A stretch of 64,000 bases of DNA, from assembly GCF_025147325.1 (NCBI RefSeq), contig NZ_CP102262.1:3286001-3350000 (forward strand), in the 5' to 3' direction. The translations under genes were made by a program, and so were the position numbers. The stretch's first letter is position 1. Each line of letters starts with the position of its first letter. This document shows positions 49,905 through 58,977 of the stretch, piece by piece. The notes under the pieces were generated by a model. That model did not search any database. It was not told the DNA's origin and was given only the letters and a program-made list of their open reading frames with translations. This DNA comes from Bacteroides stercoris ATCC 43183. GTDB taxonomy: Bacteria > Bacteroidota > Bacteroidia > Bacteroidales > Bacteroidaceae.

Positions 49905-52900
49905 ATGTCAAAAGCTCTACTAATAAAAAGTCAAATAGACAAGAACGGAGGAGAAGTTGGTAAGTGGAACAACTTCAATAATGCTCCTTCATATATACAG
50001 GGTATTCATACAGGAAAAATGTTAGAGGATATCTCTGCAGAAAAACTAGGTGCATTAATTTCTGGTATACCTACTCCATGGGCAAGAGCCAAACTTTTTA
50101 AGTTTGCCTTTTCTACCATAGCTGCACCAGATCCAAATATAAACACAGAAGGTCTATTACAGTTCTATAATATGCTTCATGCCGAATGGAAAGGCTTGAT
50201 GGCTGTAATAGCATTATACCCTGACAGAATTAGATTTTCTGATCCTGTTTATATGGATGTCAGAGGGGGAGATTATGATATAGCTTCTGCCTTTGGTAGA
50301 ATGCTGTTCAATGAAAAGGATGTTTGGAGTAACCAGGATGACTTGGCTCGAAATCCGGATGCCCAACCATTTATTCAACTGATCTATTATAGAGAACATC
50401 TTGTTGGTGGTACATCTCCTCTTACCGGTTGTTTTACAGGTGTTGATTATAGTAACTTGGGTAATGATGCTTCAGATATTAATTGGTATCGTCAAGGAAA
50501 GTTTGAGGACCCGATGAATTATCTTACTCCAGAAGAAGTGCAAAAGGTTTATTTGTTTGTTAAAAACATGAACCGTAACCAACAGGCTTTTGAGACTAAA
50601 ATCAATTCTCAGAGAGGAAACAATCTAAGGATAGAATTGACAGGATTCAAGACTGTAAGCAGACAGTGGGAAAATGAACTTAGTGCTAAAGGTAATGGTT
50701 TGCTTCGTCAAGTGGGCCCTATTGCTCAATACGGTAATCTGTCAGCTCCATTTGCAGATTTGTTCAAGAGTGATGTACCGGTTTACATGAAGCAGGATTT
50801 CACCTTCACTTATTTTGATGACGGTAACTGTCAGGTTATAGGTGATATACAGAACCTCTTAAGCAAGGATAATTTTGTAGTTGGATGGTGTGAAGATAAA
50901 AATGAGCTAACAAAACTTTCTCAGGCTCCAGTGTATTACTTAAGAGTTCCTGATTTAAGTGATGGATCATGCTCTTACTTTTCCCTGCCGTTATCAGAGC
51001 AAGGCATTGACATCTTTAAAAATAGTCTGTCTTCTTTATTGGGTTACTCTTCAACTTCAGGAAACACTAAACTTACTGCCAAGATAAATGATGCTGGTCA
51101 GTTAGCTGTAACTTTGGTAGTTGAAATTGACGGTGAACCTGTTACGCTTAACAAGAGAGAATACAAGATTCAATGGATGACTTCTAATGGCAGAGTTATT
51201 TTATGGCCTAACTTTGTCAGTGAAAATTGGAATAAATACTATTTATATTCTGAGTTTACAAGTGATGTAAATGAGAACTTTATACCATTCTTTAAATCTG
51301 AAGGTAAGATACTAAGAAATATAAGAGGTGAGTTCTTAACTTCGGATTATGAGATAGCACCAGAAGAAGATCGTCAGGTTGATGTTAAACAACTTGTTAC
51401 ATATCCTCATGGTCAAGGTACAGATTTGATTAAATATGATATTATAAGCACTGATAAGCCAATGGCTGGCGTTCTCGTTAAAGTTAAAGAGGCTGGCAAA
51501 CCTTGTGGCGCAGGTATATTAATGTTCAGACCTGATGTAGTTAAGGATTTATCAAATGTTGATGTACAAAATACTGCTGTTGTAGGTATTGACTTTGGTA
51601 GTAATAACACTTGTGTTTACTTTAACGCTGGAAATAGAGGTGCCCAACCGGTTCAGTTTAAGAATTATAGGTCAGTTATAGTTGGTAAAGAAAATACGGA
51701 TACTCGTTCAATTGCCCAGAATGACGAACTCCTATTCTTCACTAACTATGAATCCAATAATGGTCAATTAAAGTCATGGCTTCATGAACATGATACTCGT
51801 TATACTAAGAATGGTATATCAGAAGAAATACAAGGCGGTGTTCCTGTAAATCGTCCTAATATTTTGGTCAATCACATGGATGAATTTATTATAGAAACAC
51901 AGGCTGGTAATCTTCATTATAACATGAAATGGTTGAATGATGATAAAGGTTTATTGAAGAAACGTGCTTTCTTAAAAAGTATTTGGTTACAAACATGTGC
52001 CTTCCTTTACCAGAATAAAATTAAACCATCTCAAATAAATTGGAGTTATCCAGGTTCTATGATGGAGGCTGACATTGACGAATTAAGACGAATATTTGAG
52101 GAATTGTCTCGTATGACACCTATTATGGGTAGGAAACCGTCTATCAATGATGAGAATATCACAGAAGCTGAAGCCGTATGTAGTTATGCACTTTCAAATA
52201 ACAACTTCGGTCTTAACAATAATAATATGTTCCTAGGTATTGATGTTGGTGGTTCTACAAGCGACATTCTTCTATTGGCTAAGAATCCGCAAAAAGGTAA
52301 TCAGGCTTCACTTTTCAGAGAAAGTTCTGTGAGACTTGCTGCCGGTGTTTTCTTTAACACTGTTATAAATTCTGATGACTTTAGACGTGCTTTATTGAAC
52401 TTCCATGAAGGAAAGAGTACAAAGGTTTTTGTAGCAAATATACAGGAAATAATTAAGGAGAAGAAGAAGGCCCCTTATTACCTCAATAGTATATTTGATC
52501 AGCTGAAGACAGAAGAAGACTACGATAAATTCTATAGTTCTATAGCTGATAATGCAAAAGTAGTATTTACTTTACCTGCATATGTAACAGGATTGTTGCT
52601 TTACTATTCTGGTATGCTTATTGGAAAGACTATCAAGGATAACAATCTTGACAATATTACTAGGATTGATATTCTATCGTTTGGTAAAGGTGGTCGCTTA
52701 TTTCACTGGCTCCGTAATGCTGCTAGTAACAGTACCACTATGGGATATTATAAATCATGTCTCAATGCCGGTGTTAAACGTATAATTGATAGGGAACTGG
52801 ATGTTAAATACAGAGACGAAATCGAGGTTGACAATAAAGCAGAGGTTGCTAAAGGTCTATGCGATATGCAGGATCTAAATAAAGTATTCGTAGATAATCA

Positions 52901-53294
52901 TAGCGATATCTGTGGTGAGATAGGTGTAAGATTTACAAATTCACAGGGTGCATCTAGAGAGTTGTTGCCTACAGATGAATTGTCCGGTGAATACTTCGAT
53001 AATGATATGAATTACTTTGACTTCACAAGCATGGAATGTTTTGAAGAGTTTTTCAATATCTTTATCAATTTCGTAAGTGTAAAAACTAAATTATGCACTA
53101 TGGACGCTGAACTCAGAAATGATTTCGCCGATCTTCCAAATAAGGTAGGAGCTTTCATTTGCCAGGACAGCGAATATAAGAGTGCCAAACGAAAAGTAAA
53201 TAATGGTGGTTCTTTCGCTTATCATCAACCTTTGATTATAGCAGAAGGCTCATGCTTCCTGGAGAAAACATTAATAAAAAAAGTGTTTAGTTAA
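49905..53294 (+). CDS. Large Hsp70/actin-like ATPase with unknown N-terminal half
   Basis: This 1129-residue protein has a C-terminal half (about 555-1129) with the actin/Hsp70 fold. Phosphate 1 is VVGIDFGSNNTCVYF near 560, and phosphate 2 is LGIDVGGSTSDILLL near 776. The adenosine region is IDILSFGKGGRLFHWL near 925. The N-terminal 540 residues match no family I recognise, but include LISGIPTPWARAKLFKFAF and YPDRIRFSDPVYMDVRGG. A distant relation to SrfB-like proteins is possible. The gene follows the tubulin-like gene by six bases, and its stop overlaps the next start. Confidence 0.78.
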   Translation: MSKALLIKSQIDKNGGEVGKWNNFNNAPSYIQGIHTGKMLEDISAEKLGALISGIPTPWARAKLFKFAFSTIAAPDPNINTEGLLQFYNMLHAEWKGLMAVIALYPDRIRFSDPVYMDVRGGDYDIASAFGRMLFNEKDVWSNQDDLARNPDAQPFIQLIYYREHLVGGTSPLTGCFTGVDYSNLGNDASDINWYRQGKFEDPMNYLTPEEVQKVYLFVKNMNRNQQAFETKINSQRGNNLRIELTGFKTVSRQWENELSAKGNGLLRQVGPIAQYGNLSAPFADLFKSDVPVYMKQDFTFTYFDDGNCQVIGDIQNLLSKDNFVVGWCEDKNELTKLSQAPVYYLRVPDLSDGSCSYFSLPLSEQGIDIFKNSLSSLLGYSSTSGNTKLTAKINDAGQLAVTLVVEIDGEPVTLNKREYKIQWMTSNGRVILWPNFVSENWNKYYLYSEFTSDVNENFIPFFKSEGKILRNIRGEFLTSDYEIAPEEDRQVDVKQLVTYPHGQGTDLIKYDIISTDKPMAGVLVKVKEAGKPCGAGILMFRPDVVKDLSNVDVQNTAVVGIDFGSNNTCVYFNAGNRGAQPVQFKNYRSVIVGKENTDTRSIAQNDELLFFTNYESNNGQLKSWLHEHDTRYTKNGISEEIQGGVPVNRPNILVNHMDEFIIETQAGNLHYNMKWLNDDKGLLKKRAFLKSIWLQTCAFLYQNKIKPSQINWSYPGSMMEADIDELRRIFEELSRMTPIMGRKPSINDENITEAEAVCSYALSNNNFGLNNNNMFLGIDVGGSTSDILLLAKNPQKGNQASLFRESSVRLAAGVFFNTVINSDDFRRALLNFHEGKSTKVFVANIQEIIKEKKKAPYYLNSIFDQLKTEEDYDKFYSSIADNAKVVFTLPAYVTGLLLYYSGMLIGKTIKDNNLDNITRIDILSFGKGGRLFHWLRNAASNSTTMGYYKSCLNAGVKRIIDRELDVKYRDEIEVDNKAEVAKGLCDMQDLNKVFVDNHSDICGEIGVRFTNSQGASRELLPTDELSGEYFDNDMNYFDFTSMECFEEFFNIFINFVSVKTKLCTMDAELRNDFADLPNKVGAFICQDSEYKSAKRKVNNGGSFAYHQPLIIAEGSCFLEKTLIKKVFS

Positions 53295-55936
53295 TGAAGA
53301 CATTATCACTATATATAGACAGATGGTATATTGCCGCAGCAGTCTGCTACGACAATATACCTCGTCGTATAGATCTGCCTAATAGGGAAGACCGTATTTG
53401 GCTCTATTTTTATGAAGATATTAATAATGATAGAGTTATTTATGGTAAATCTTATCAGAAGCATTATCTGGATAAGGAGCTTCATTACTATGGTGATATA
53501 TTCTCTAAAGTCGTAAAAGAAGATGAAACCTTTAAAAGATTTGGAAAAGATGTTAGTTTGAAAGAAATCTTTAAGGCATCTGATATACTTGAACACCTAA
53601 CTAGGGACTTTAATGAAAATGAGAAAATAGATACCTACATCTCTTTTTCAGTTGATGTTTCGTATGCCGCCCAGAAGGTTTTTCTCGATATATTGGAAGA
53701 GAATAATTTTGTTATCAAAGAGAGTGTTGCTAGAATCTCTCACTTAGCTGTAGAACTTTCCAATAAAAAGGGCCTGTTGAATGATTCAAATTGCATTCTC
53801 GTTATTACAGCTTGCAATGAGAATCTCCGATATGTCGTTTACAAACAAAGTAATAATGTTTTTGTTAGACAAGGAAATGAAGGACTCCTAAGAGGTTATG
53901 GAACTGATTTGAGAGGTCGGGCATTACTGGAACAGATTGTTTGGCAAATTAATAATTCAACTAAATTCCTAAGAAAAGAGGAAGAGGAAGAGGAAATTAA
54001 CAGATTGAACCAAAATCTGGAAAGATGGCTATTACAACTTGACAACACCAAGTTTGGTCGTCCTGTTATATATAACGATATAACTTTCTCCAGAGCCCCA
54101 CATAATAAGCAGAATGCTACTATTCTGAAGAATGTTATTGAGGAAAGAACCAAAACAATAGTCAATGATGTAGTTGACAATATTGTTCAATATGTAAAAG
54201 AACTTGATATTGTATTCTCAGATATAAGTCATATTATTTTCATAGGTGATTCATTTAAGAATAGCATGTTCAAGGAAGAGTTATTACAGCGTTATCCTGT
54301 AACTCCGAACAATATAGTTGCTTTTGGGAATAAGGATATTCCTGAGATTGTTGGTATTTACAGTCAAATGGACTTGTCTCAATTTGATAGTTTAAGAAAG
54401 AATATCGAAAATCTCTCTTATGAACAATTAGAACAGATTAAAATTGCAGAAGAAGATAGAAAAGCTAGAGAAGCTGCACTTAAGAAGCAGGAAGAAATTG
54501 ATCTTGCTAATGCTGCTATGCGTGAAGATGAGAGAAAGTTCAATGCCGCCATTGTTGACGCTGAATCTTATGAGAAGAAAGGCGACTATAGCAGCATGAT
54601 AGATCTTCTAAACATTGCTCTTACTTTAAAGCCTGATGATAAGGAAGTAAAGAAAATGTTGGATGAAGCAAACAGAAAGCTATCCGAAATCAAGGTCAAG
54701 AATGAGCAATATAATAAAACCATCAGGATGGCTCAGGATGCCTTGAACTCACAGCGATGGCAGGATGCTTATTCAAAGAGTGAGGCAGCTTTAGAATTAC
54801 GCCCTGATTCTTCTGAGGCAAAACGTATTCTTACTGAATCACAAAGAAAAATCAAATTAACAGAAAGCCTTAAAGAGTTTCTTTTACGAGCTGACACCTT
54901 TATTGGTCAGAAATTATATAAGGAAGCATTAGAAGAACTGAATAAGGCTAAGCATGCTGATTCTAATAATAAAGAGATTGAGGAACGTATATCCAAAATC
55001 CAAAATATACAGAAGAAGCATAAAGAAGAATTGGGCTTATTAGAACAGGAACTTACTAAGGCCGAAAAAGAAGATAACTTTGACATAGCCATAGAAATAT
55101 GCAATAAGCTCATTGACAAGGATATTCAGAATCCTAGAAAATGGAATGAGCATATAGTTTATCTTAAAGAAAGACGGAACAAATATCTTAAGGATATAGA
55201 GCTGTTTGAATCGTTAAAGATTAAGATAAATGAAGCAAGTTTTAATGAACATTGGGAAGAACTTATAGAGCTATGCAACAAAGTATTATCTATAAAATCT
55301 GATGATTCTATTAAACGATATTTGGAAAAGGCACAGGACAAGTTCAAGCTAATTCAAGATCAAAAGAATTTTGAGAGCTTGGTTTCTAATGTGAAAACAT
55401 TTATTGCTGATAGACAATGGCCTGAAGCTAAAGAAATTATCAAGGTATTACACGAGAAATATCCTGACAGAAGTGATATTATAAGGAATCTTCGTAAACA
55501 AATTTTTGATGCAGAAGAAGCCTGGGAGAATAAACATAGTGGAAAGAAACATATATCTTCTCCTATGCCAAATAATACTGAAGAGTATGGAAAACCTCCA
55601 GTAAAAATAGATAGACCTTCTAAAGATTCTTCTTTTGATGACTTCTTTGGCACTGATAATCCTAAAGGAAACAACTTAGACCAAAATAAGGAAACTCCTT
55701 ATAAGACAAGTAGGCAGAAAAAAGAATCTTCAGGTGATGACTTCTTTGGCTCCGATAGTCCTAAAGGGAACAGCTTAGGTCAAAATAAAGGCAAGAGTGT
55801 TCCTTCTAATACGAATAGTCAGAAAAAGGAATCTTCAGGTGATAGTTTCTTTGATTCTGATTCTTTTAAATTAGAGAAATCAAAACAGAAACAGCATACG
55901 AAACCATCTGCAAAAGATGATTTCTTTAAAAGCTGA
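53294..55936 (+). CDS. Hsp70/actin-like protein with TPR-like helices and DDFF tail
   Basis: The 880-residue protein has three parts. The N-terminal 380 residues look like a diverged Hsp70/actin ATPase (MKTLSLYIDRWYIAAAVCYD, ILVITACNENLRYVVYKQ, IIFIGDSFKNSMFKEEL). From about 385 to 745 it is helical, with repeats of TPR type (YEKKGDYSSMIDLLNIALTLKPDDKEVKKML, WQDAYSKSEAALELRPDSSEAKRIL). The disordered tail (753-880) has four copies of an acidic-Phe motif: DDFF at 782 and 815, DSFF at 850 and DDFF at 875. It is probably a scaffold that binds the larger ATPase and other parts. Confidence 0.75.
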   Translation: MKTLSLYIDRWYIAAAVCYDNIPRRIDLPNREDRIWLYFYEDINNDRVIYGKSYQKHYLDKELHYYGDIFSKVVKEDETFKRFGKDVSLKEIFKASDILEHLTRDFNENEKIDTYISFSVDVSYAAQKVFLDILEENNFVIKESVARISHLAVELSNKKGLLNDSNCILVITACNENLRYVVYKQSNNVFVRQGNEGLLRGYGTDLRGRALLEQIVWQINNSTKFLRKEEEEEEINRLNQNLERWLLQLDNTKFGRPVIYNDITFSRAPHNKQNATILKNVIEERTKTIVNDVVDNIVQYVKELDIVFSDISHIIFIGDSFKNSMFKEELLQRYPVTPNNIVAFGNKDIPEIVGIYSQMDLSQFDSLRKNIENLSYEQLEQIKIAEEDRKAREAALKKQEEIDLANAAMREDERKFNAAIVDAESYEKKGDYSSMIDLLNIALTLKPDDKEVKKMLDEANRKLSEIKVKNEQYNKTIRMAQDALNSQRWQDAYSKSEAALELRPDSSEAKRILTESQRKIKLTESLKEFLLRADTFIGQKLYKEALEELNKAKHADSNNKEIEERISKIQNIQKKHKEELGLLEQELTKAEKEDNFDIAIEICNKLIDKDIQNPRKWNEHIVYLKERRNKYLKDIELFESLKIKINEASFNEHWEELIELCNKVLSIKSDDSIKRYLEKAQDKFKLIQDQKNFESLVSNVKTFIADRQWPEAKEIIKVLHEKYPDRSDIIRNLRKQIFDAEEAWENKHSGKKHISSPMPNNTEEYGKPPVKIDRPSKDSSFDDFFGTDNPKGNNLDQNKETPYKTSRQKKESSGDDFFGSDSPKGNSLGQNKGKSVPSNTNSQKKESSGDSFFDSDSFKLEKSKQKQHTKPSAKDDFFKS

Positions 55937-55995
55937 TATTAAAAAAATGAATTGGGTTAGAATGGATTATTTTTAACTTTTTAAACTAATAACAT

Positions 55996-56574
55996 ATGGC
56001 AGAAGTACAGCTTAAAAGAAAAATTACGCTGCGCCGTAAGGAAAAGCCAGCGGAATTTACATTTGATGGACTGCTAAAAGTAAAATTGTTGTGGCAGTCT
56101 AAAACAGACTTGGATTTGTGTATTTTCTTTAAAAGAAAAGATGGACAAATCGGAGGCGTATTCTCTTCAGCATTCCGTCAGAAAAAATCTGATTTAGGTA
56201 ATTTGTCTGAATTCCCTTTCATGTTACATAAGGGAGATGAAGCAGAACCGGCACCTGGGGGAGAATCTATAGAGCAAATCAATATTGCCAGTCTAAATGA
56301 TATAGATACAGCGCATGTATGCGTATTAAATTACAGTAAAGCTATAGACGGAGAAGAGGTAAACTTTGCCCAGGATTCAGGTAGAGTAGAAATACAAAGT
56401 GACTCAGGTGACTATCTGGAAGTCCTGATTGATGCTACCGAGGATGGACATGTTTACCATGTATGTAGTATCAAGAATAATGAGGGTATTAACTCTGTTA
56501 TAAATGAAGGTGTTGTTATGGATTTGGGTACTGCTTTTGATAAAATACCTGGGTTCTCACTAATATGCGAATAA
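55996..56574 (+). CDS. TerD-like domain protein 1
   Basis: The 192-residue protein opens with the basic peptide VQLKRKITLRRK. A TerD-type beta domain follows (LLKVKLLWQSKTDLDLCIFFKRKDGQIGGVFSS, FPFMLHKGDEAEPAPGGESIEQINIASLNDIDTAHVCVLNY, VEIQSDSGDYLEVLI). The acidic DLDL and GDEAEP loops resemble the Ca2+ sites of TerD. It is closely related to the next gene and shares its N-terminal peptide with the two genes that follow. The likely role is Ca2+ or metal-linked stress signalling at the membrane surface. Confidence 0.78.
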   Translation: MAEVQLKRKITLRRKEKPAEFTFDGLLKVKLLWQSKTDLDLCIFFKRKDGQIGGVFSSAFRQKKSDLGNLSEFPFMLHKGDEAEPAPGGESIEQINIASLNDIDTAHVCVLNYSKAIDGEEVNFAQDSGRVEIQSDSGDYLEVLIDATEDGHVYHVCSIKNNEGINSVINEGVVMDLGTAFDKIPGFSLICE

Positions 56575-56595
56575 TAACTTTTAATTTTTATAATT

Positions 56596-57177
56596 ATGGC
56601 TGAAGTAACATTAAAAAAGAAAATTACTCTTCGTAGAAAAGAAGAACAAGCTGCTTTCACTTTCTCTGGTAAACTTAAAGTAAAACTTATTTGGTCTTCT
56701 GATACAGACCTTGATTTATGCCTATTCTTTAAGAAAAAAGACGGCTCAATCGGTGGTATATTCTCTAATGAATATAGAGGAAAGAAATCTGACCTAGGTG
56801 ATTTAAGCAAATTCCCATTTATGCTTCACATGGGTGATAATAAAGAACCGGCTCCAGGTGGTGAGGAAACAGAACAAATAAATATTGCCAGTCTTAGTGA
56901 AATCGACACAGCTTATGTTTGTATCGTGAATTATAACGCTGCCGTTGAAGGTGAAGATGTTACCTATGCTGACGAAGGTGGACGTGTAGAACTTCAAAGT
57001 GACTCAGGTGACTATCTGGAAGTGTTAGCAGACTCTAAAGAGGAAGGCCATGTTTACTGCGTTTGTTCAATTAAGAATAAGGATGGAGTTTATGCATTGA
57101 AGAACGAAAGCAATGTAATGGATTTAAGCACTGCATATGAGAAAATTCCTGGCTTTGAATTAATTGTAAATTGCTAA
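56596..57177 (+). CDS. TerD-like domain protein 2
   Basis: The 193-residue tandem duplicate of the preceding protein has its own copy of the features: start VTLKKKITLRRK, LIWSSDTDLDLCLFFKKKDGSIGGIFSNEY, FPFMLHMGDNKEPAPGGEETEQINIASLSEIDTAYVCIVNY, ending DLSTAYEKIPGFELI. The two may form a dimer or two-site sensor. It is followed one base later by the membrane protein gene. Confidence 0.8.
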   Translation: MAEVTLKKKITLRRKEEQAAFTFSGKLKVKLIWSSDTDLDLCLFFKKKDGSIGGIFSNEYRGKKSDLGDLSKFPFMLHMGDNKEPAPGGEETEQINIASLSEIDTAYVCIVNYNAAVEGEDVTYADEGGRVELQSDSGDYLEVLADSKEEGHVYCVCSIKNKDGVYALKNESNVMDLSTAYEKIPGFELIVNC

Positions 57178-57178
57178 T

Positions 57179-57778
57179 ATGGTACAACTAAAGAAAAAAG
57201 TTACTCTTAAGACCAAGATAGCTGATTCTGATGTAAAACAAGATATACAACCAAAGAATACAGCTCCGCAGGAACCTGTTAATAAAACAGGAGGTGGTAA
57301 AAAGCGTAACCTTTGGGTCTTTTTGGGTATAGTTGTTTTGGCTGCTATATTGTTCTTTGTTTTTGTGGGTAAAGATAATGAGACATCAGTACAAACAAAT
57401 GTAGCTCAGAATCCTGTTACTGCTAAAGCTGATTCTATTCAGCCTGCCAAAACAGAAGAAACAGCAGAAAAGGTTGATTCAACAAATGTAGAGAAAACAG
57501 ACAATACATTAAAGGAAGAACCTACTAAAGCAACAGCAGAGATGCCTTCATCAGAAAGCAACTCTAAACAAAGTTCAAAGCCGGATGTTGTCAAAGTAGA
57601 GAAAAAAACTCAAACATCATCTGCAATACCTGTAAATGGTAGCCTCGAACAGAAAGCTATTGCTGTTATACGTGGTACTTACGGCAATGGATTGGAGAGA
57701 AAACAAAAGCTCGGTGACGAATACACTGTTATCCAAAACAAGGTTAACGAAATGTATCGTGATGGTTTAGTTGATTAA
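57179..57778 (+). CDS. Membrane-anchored protein with Cpl-7-like C-terminal motif
   Basis: The 199-residue protein begins MVQLKKKVTLKTK, the same peptide that opens the two TerD-like proteins. It has one membrane helix near residues 45-62 (LWVFLGIVVLAAILFFVFVG), then a disordered Thr/Glu/Lys-rich stalk. The C-terminal motif IAVIRGTYGNGLERKQKLGDEYTVIQNKVNEM matches the Cpl-7/CW_7 cell-wall-binding repeat. It would join cytoplasmic Ter-like proteins to peptidoglycan across the inner membrane. Confidence 0.72.
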   Translation: MVQLKKKVTLKTKIADSDVKQDIQPKNTAPQEPVNKTGGGKKRNLWVFLGIVVLAAILFFVFVGKDNETSVQTNVAQNPVTAKADSIQPAKTEETAEKVDSTNVEKTDNTLKEEPTKATAEMPSSESNSKQSSKPDVVKVEKKTQTSSAIPVNGSLEQKAIAVIRGTYGNGLERKQKLGDEYTVIQNKVNEMYRDGLVD

Positions 57779-57846
57779 AACTGTAAATACTGAAATAAAG
57801 AAACCGATATTCTTCATTGGTTTCTTTATTTCGTAAACATTGAAAT

Positions 57847-58008
57847 ATGATTATATCAGTTATAATAGGGTTATGTATATGGTTTGTAATACCTATACTT
57901 CTCGAAAATAATTTTAAGAAAAAGAAAAACAAGGCAGCATTAAGGATGGTGTGTAAGATAATTGGTCTGGTCATTGTTATTGCTGCATTAATTAATGGTT
58001 TGTTTTAA
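57847..58008 (+). CDS. Very small two-helix membrane protein
   Basis: This 53-codon reading frame encodes MIISVIIGLCIWFVIPILLE, then a basic turn (FKKKKNKAA), then CKIIGLVIVIAALINGLF. The two helices with a lysine-rich loop and the tight placement (five bases before the next gene) support a real small protein. Its role is unknown. Confidence 0.6.
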   Translation: MIISVIIGLCIWFVIPILLENNFKKKKNKAALRMVCKIIGLVIVIAALINGLF

Positions 58009-58013
58009 GTTCT

Positions 58014-58598
58014 ATGAGAATTAAAACTATATTTATTTTATGTTTTGCTCTTCTACTTTTTAGCGGATGTGCAAATAATAAAAAAGAAAAGGTTGAGACT
58101 TCACCTGTTCTAAGCGAGATACAAAAGAAATACATAGATGAAGGTTGGCTTCTAAAATCGGATAGCAGTATGGATGGAGAACTACCTTCTTCCTATGGGG
58201 TTAAACCGAAATATGGCCTTCAGGACAATTATTTTGATATTAATATGGGTGAGGGCTGTGATATTGCTGTGAAGATAATAGACCTGTCAAATGACAGGTG
58301 CATACGATATATATTTGTGAGCGAAAATTCTTCAATAACAATAAATCAGATACCACAAGGCCAGTATTATCTTAAGATAGCCTATGGTTATGATTGGATG
58401 GAAAAATTCGAAGATGGTATGACTCATGGTAAGTTTACACGTAACTGTTATTATGAAAAAAGCGTAGATGTCTTTGATTTTGGCAAGAAAAATTCTCAAC
58501 ATACTATTAATTATATTTTGAATATTAATATTCAAAATGGTATTGTAAATAATAATTTCAATACAATTAAAATCGACGAAACAGAGTTTTTTAAATAA
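58014..58598 (+). CDS. Lipoprotein of unknown function
   Basis: The 194-residue protein has a lipoprotein signal (LLLFSGCANN). The mature part is beta-rich, with CDIAVKIIDLSNDRCIRYIFVSENSSITINQIPQGQYYLKIAYGYDW. This resembles carboxypeptidase-regulatory-like or peg-type beta sandwiches, but no firm family is seen. It lies inside the operon between the membrane anchor genes and the Ca2+ pump. Confidence 0.68.
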   Translation: MRIKTIFILCFALLLFSGCANNKKEKVETSPVLSEIQKKYIDEGWLLKSDSSMDGELPSSYGVKPKYGLQDNYFDINMGEGCDIAVKIIDLSNDRCIRYIFVSENSSITINQIPQGQYYLKIAYGYDWMEKFEDGMTHGKFTRNCYYEKSVDVFDFGKKNSQHTINYILNINIQNGIVNNNFNTIKIDETEFFK

Positions 58599-58605
58599 TT
58601 GAGCT

Positions 58606-58965
58606 ATGAATATTTTTAAACTATTTCTTTTTCTTTTAATTTCCCCTTTGGTATTTACTTCTTGTGAAACCTCTCAAACTCCTGTTGATGAATTATCTTC
58701 CTTGTTGGAAAAGATAGATAATAACAGTGAAAATTACTCTGAAGAAGATTGGAATAATATAACAAATGAATTTACAGAGATAGAGGAAGAGTTATCTAAG
58801 TATGAATATACTGATGAGGAACTAAAGGAGATAGGCAGAATTAAAGGCCAGATTCTAGCAAAGATGACAAAAAGTGCTGTCAAAGATCTTAAAAAACAAA
58901 TGGAAGATTTAAGTAAACAACTTGAAGGTGGACTTGAGGGCTTTATGGAAGAAATTAATAATTAA
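58606..58965 (+). CDS. Small helical lipoprotein
   Basis: The 119-residue protein has a lipobox LVFTSC and a highly acidic all-helical mature part (SSLLEKIDNNSENYSEEDWNNITNEFTEIEEELSKYEYTDEELKEIGRIKGQI), with a Gly-rich end. It is similar in style to small DUF6565-like Bacteroides lipoproteins. It ends 12 bases before the Ca2+ ATPase gene. Confidence 0.68.
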   Translation: MNIFKLFLFLLISPLVFTSCETSQTPVDELSSLLEKIDNNSENYSEEDWNNITNEFTEIEEELSKYEYTDEELKEIGRIKGQILAKMTKSAVKDLKKQMEDLSKQLEGGLEGFMEEINN

Positions 58966-58977
58966 TACATAATATAC

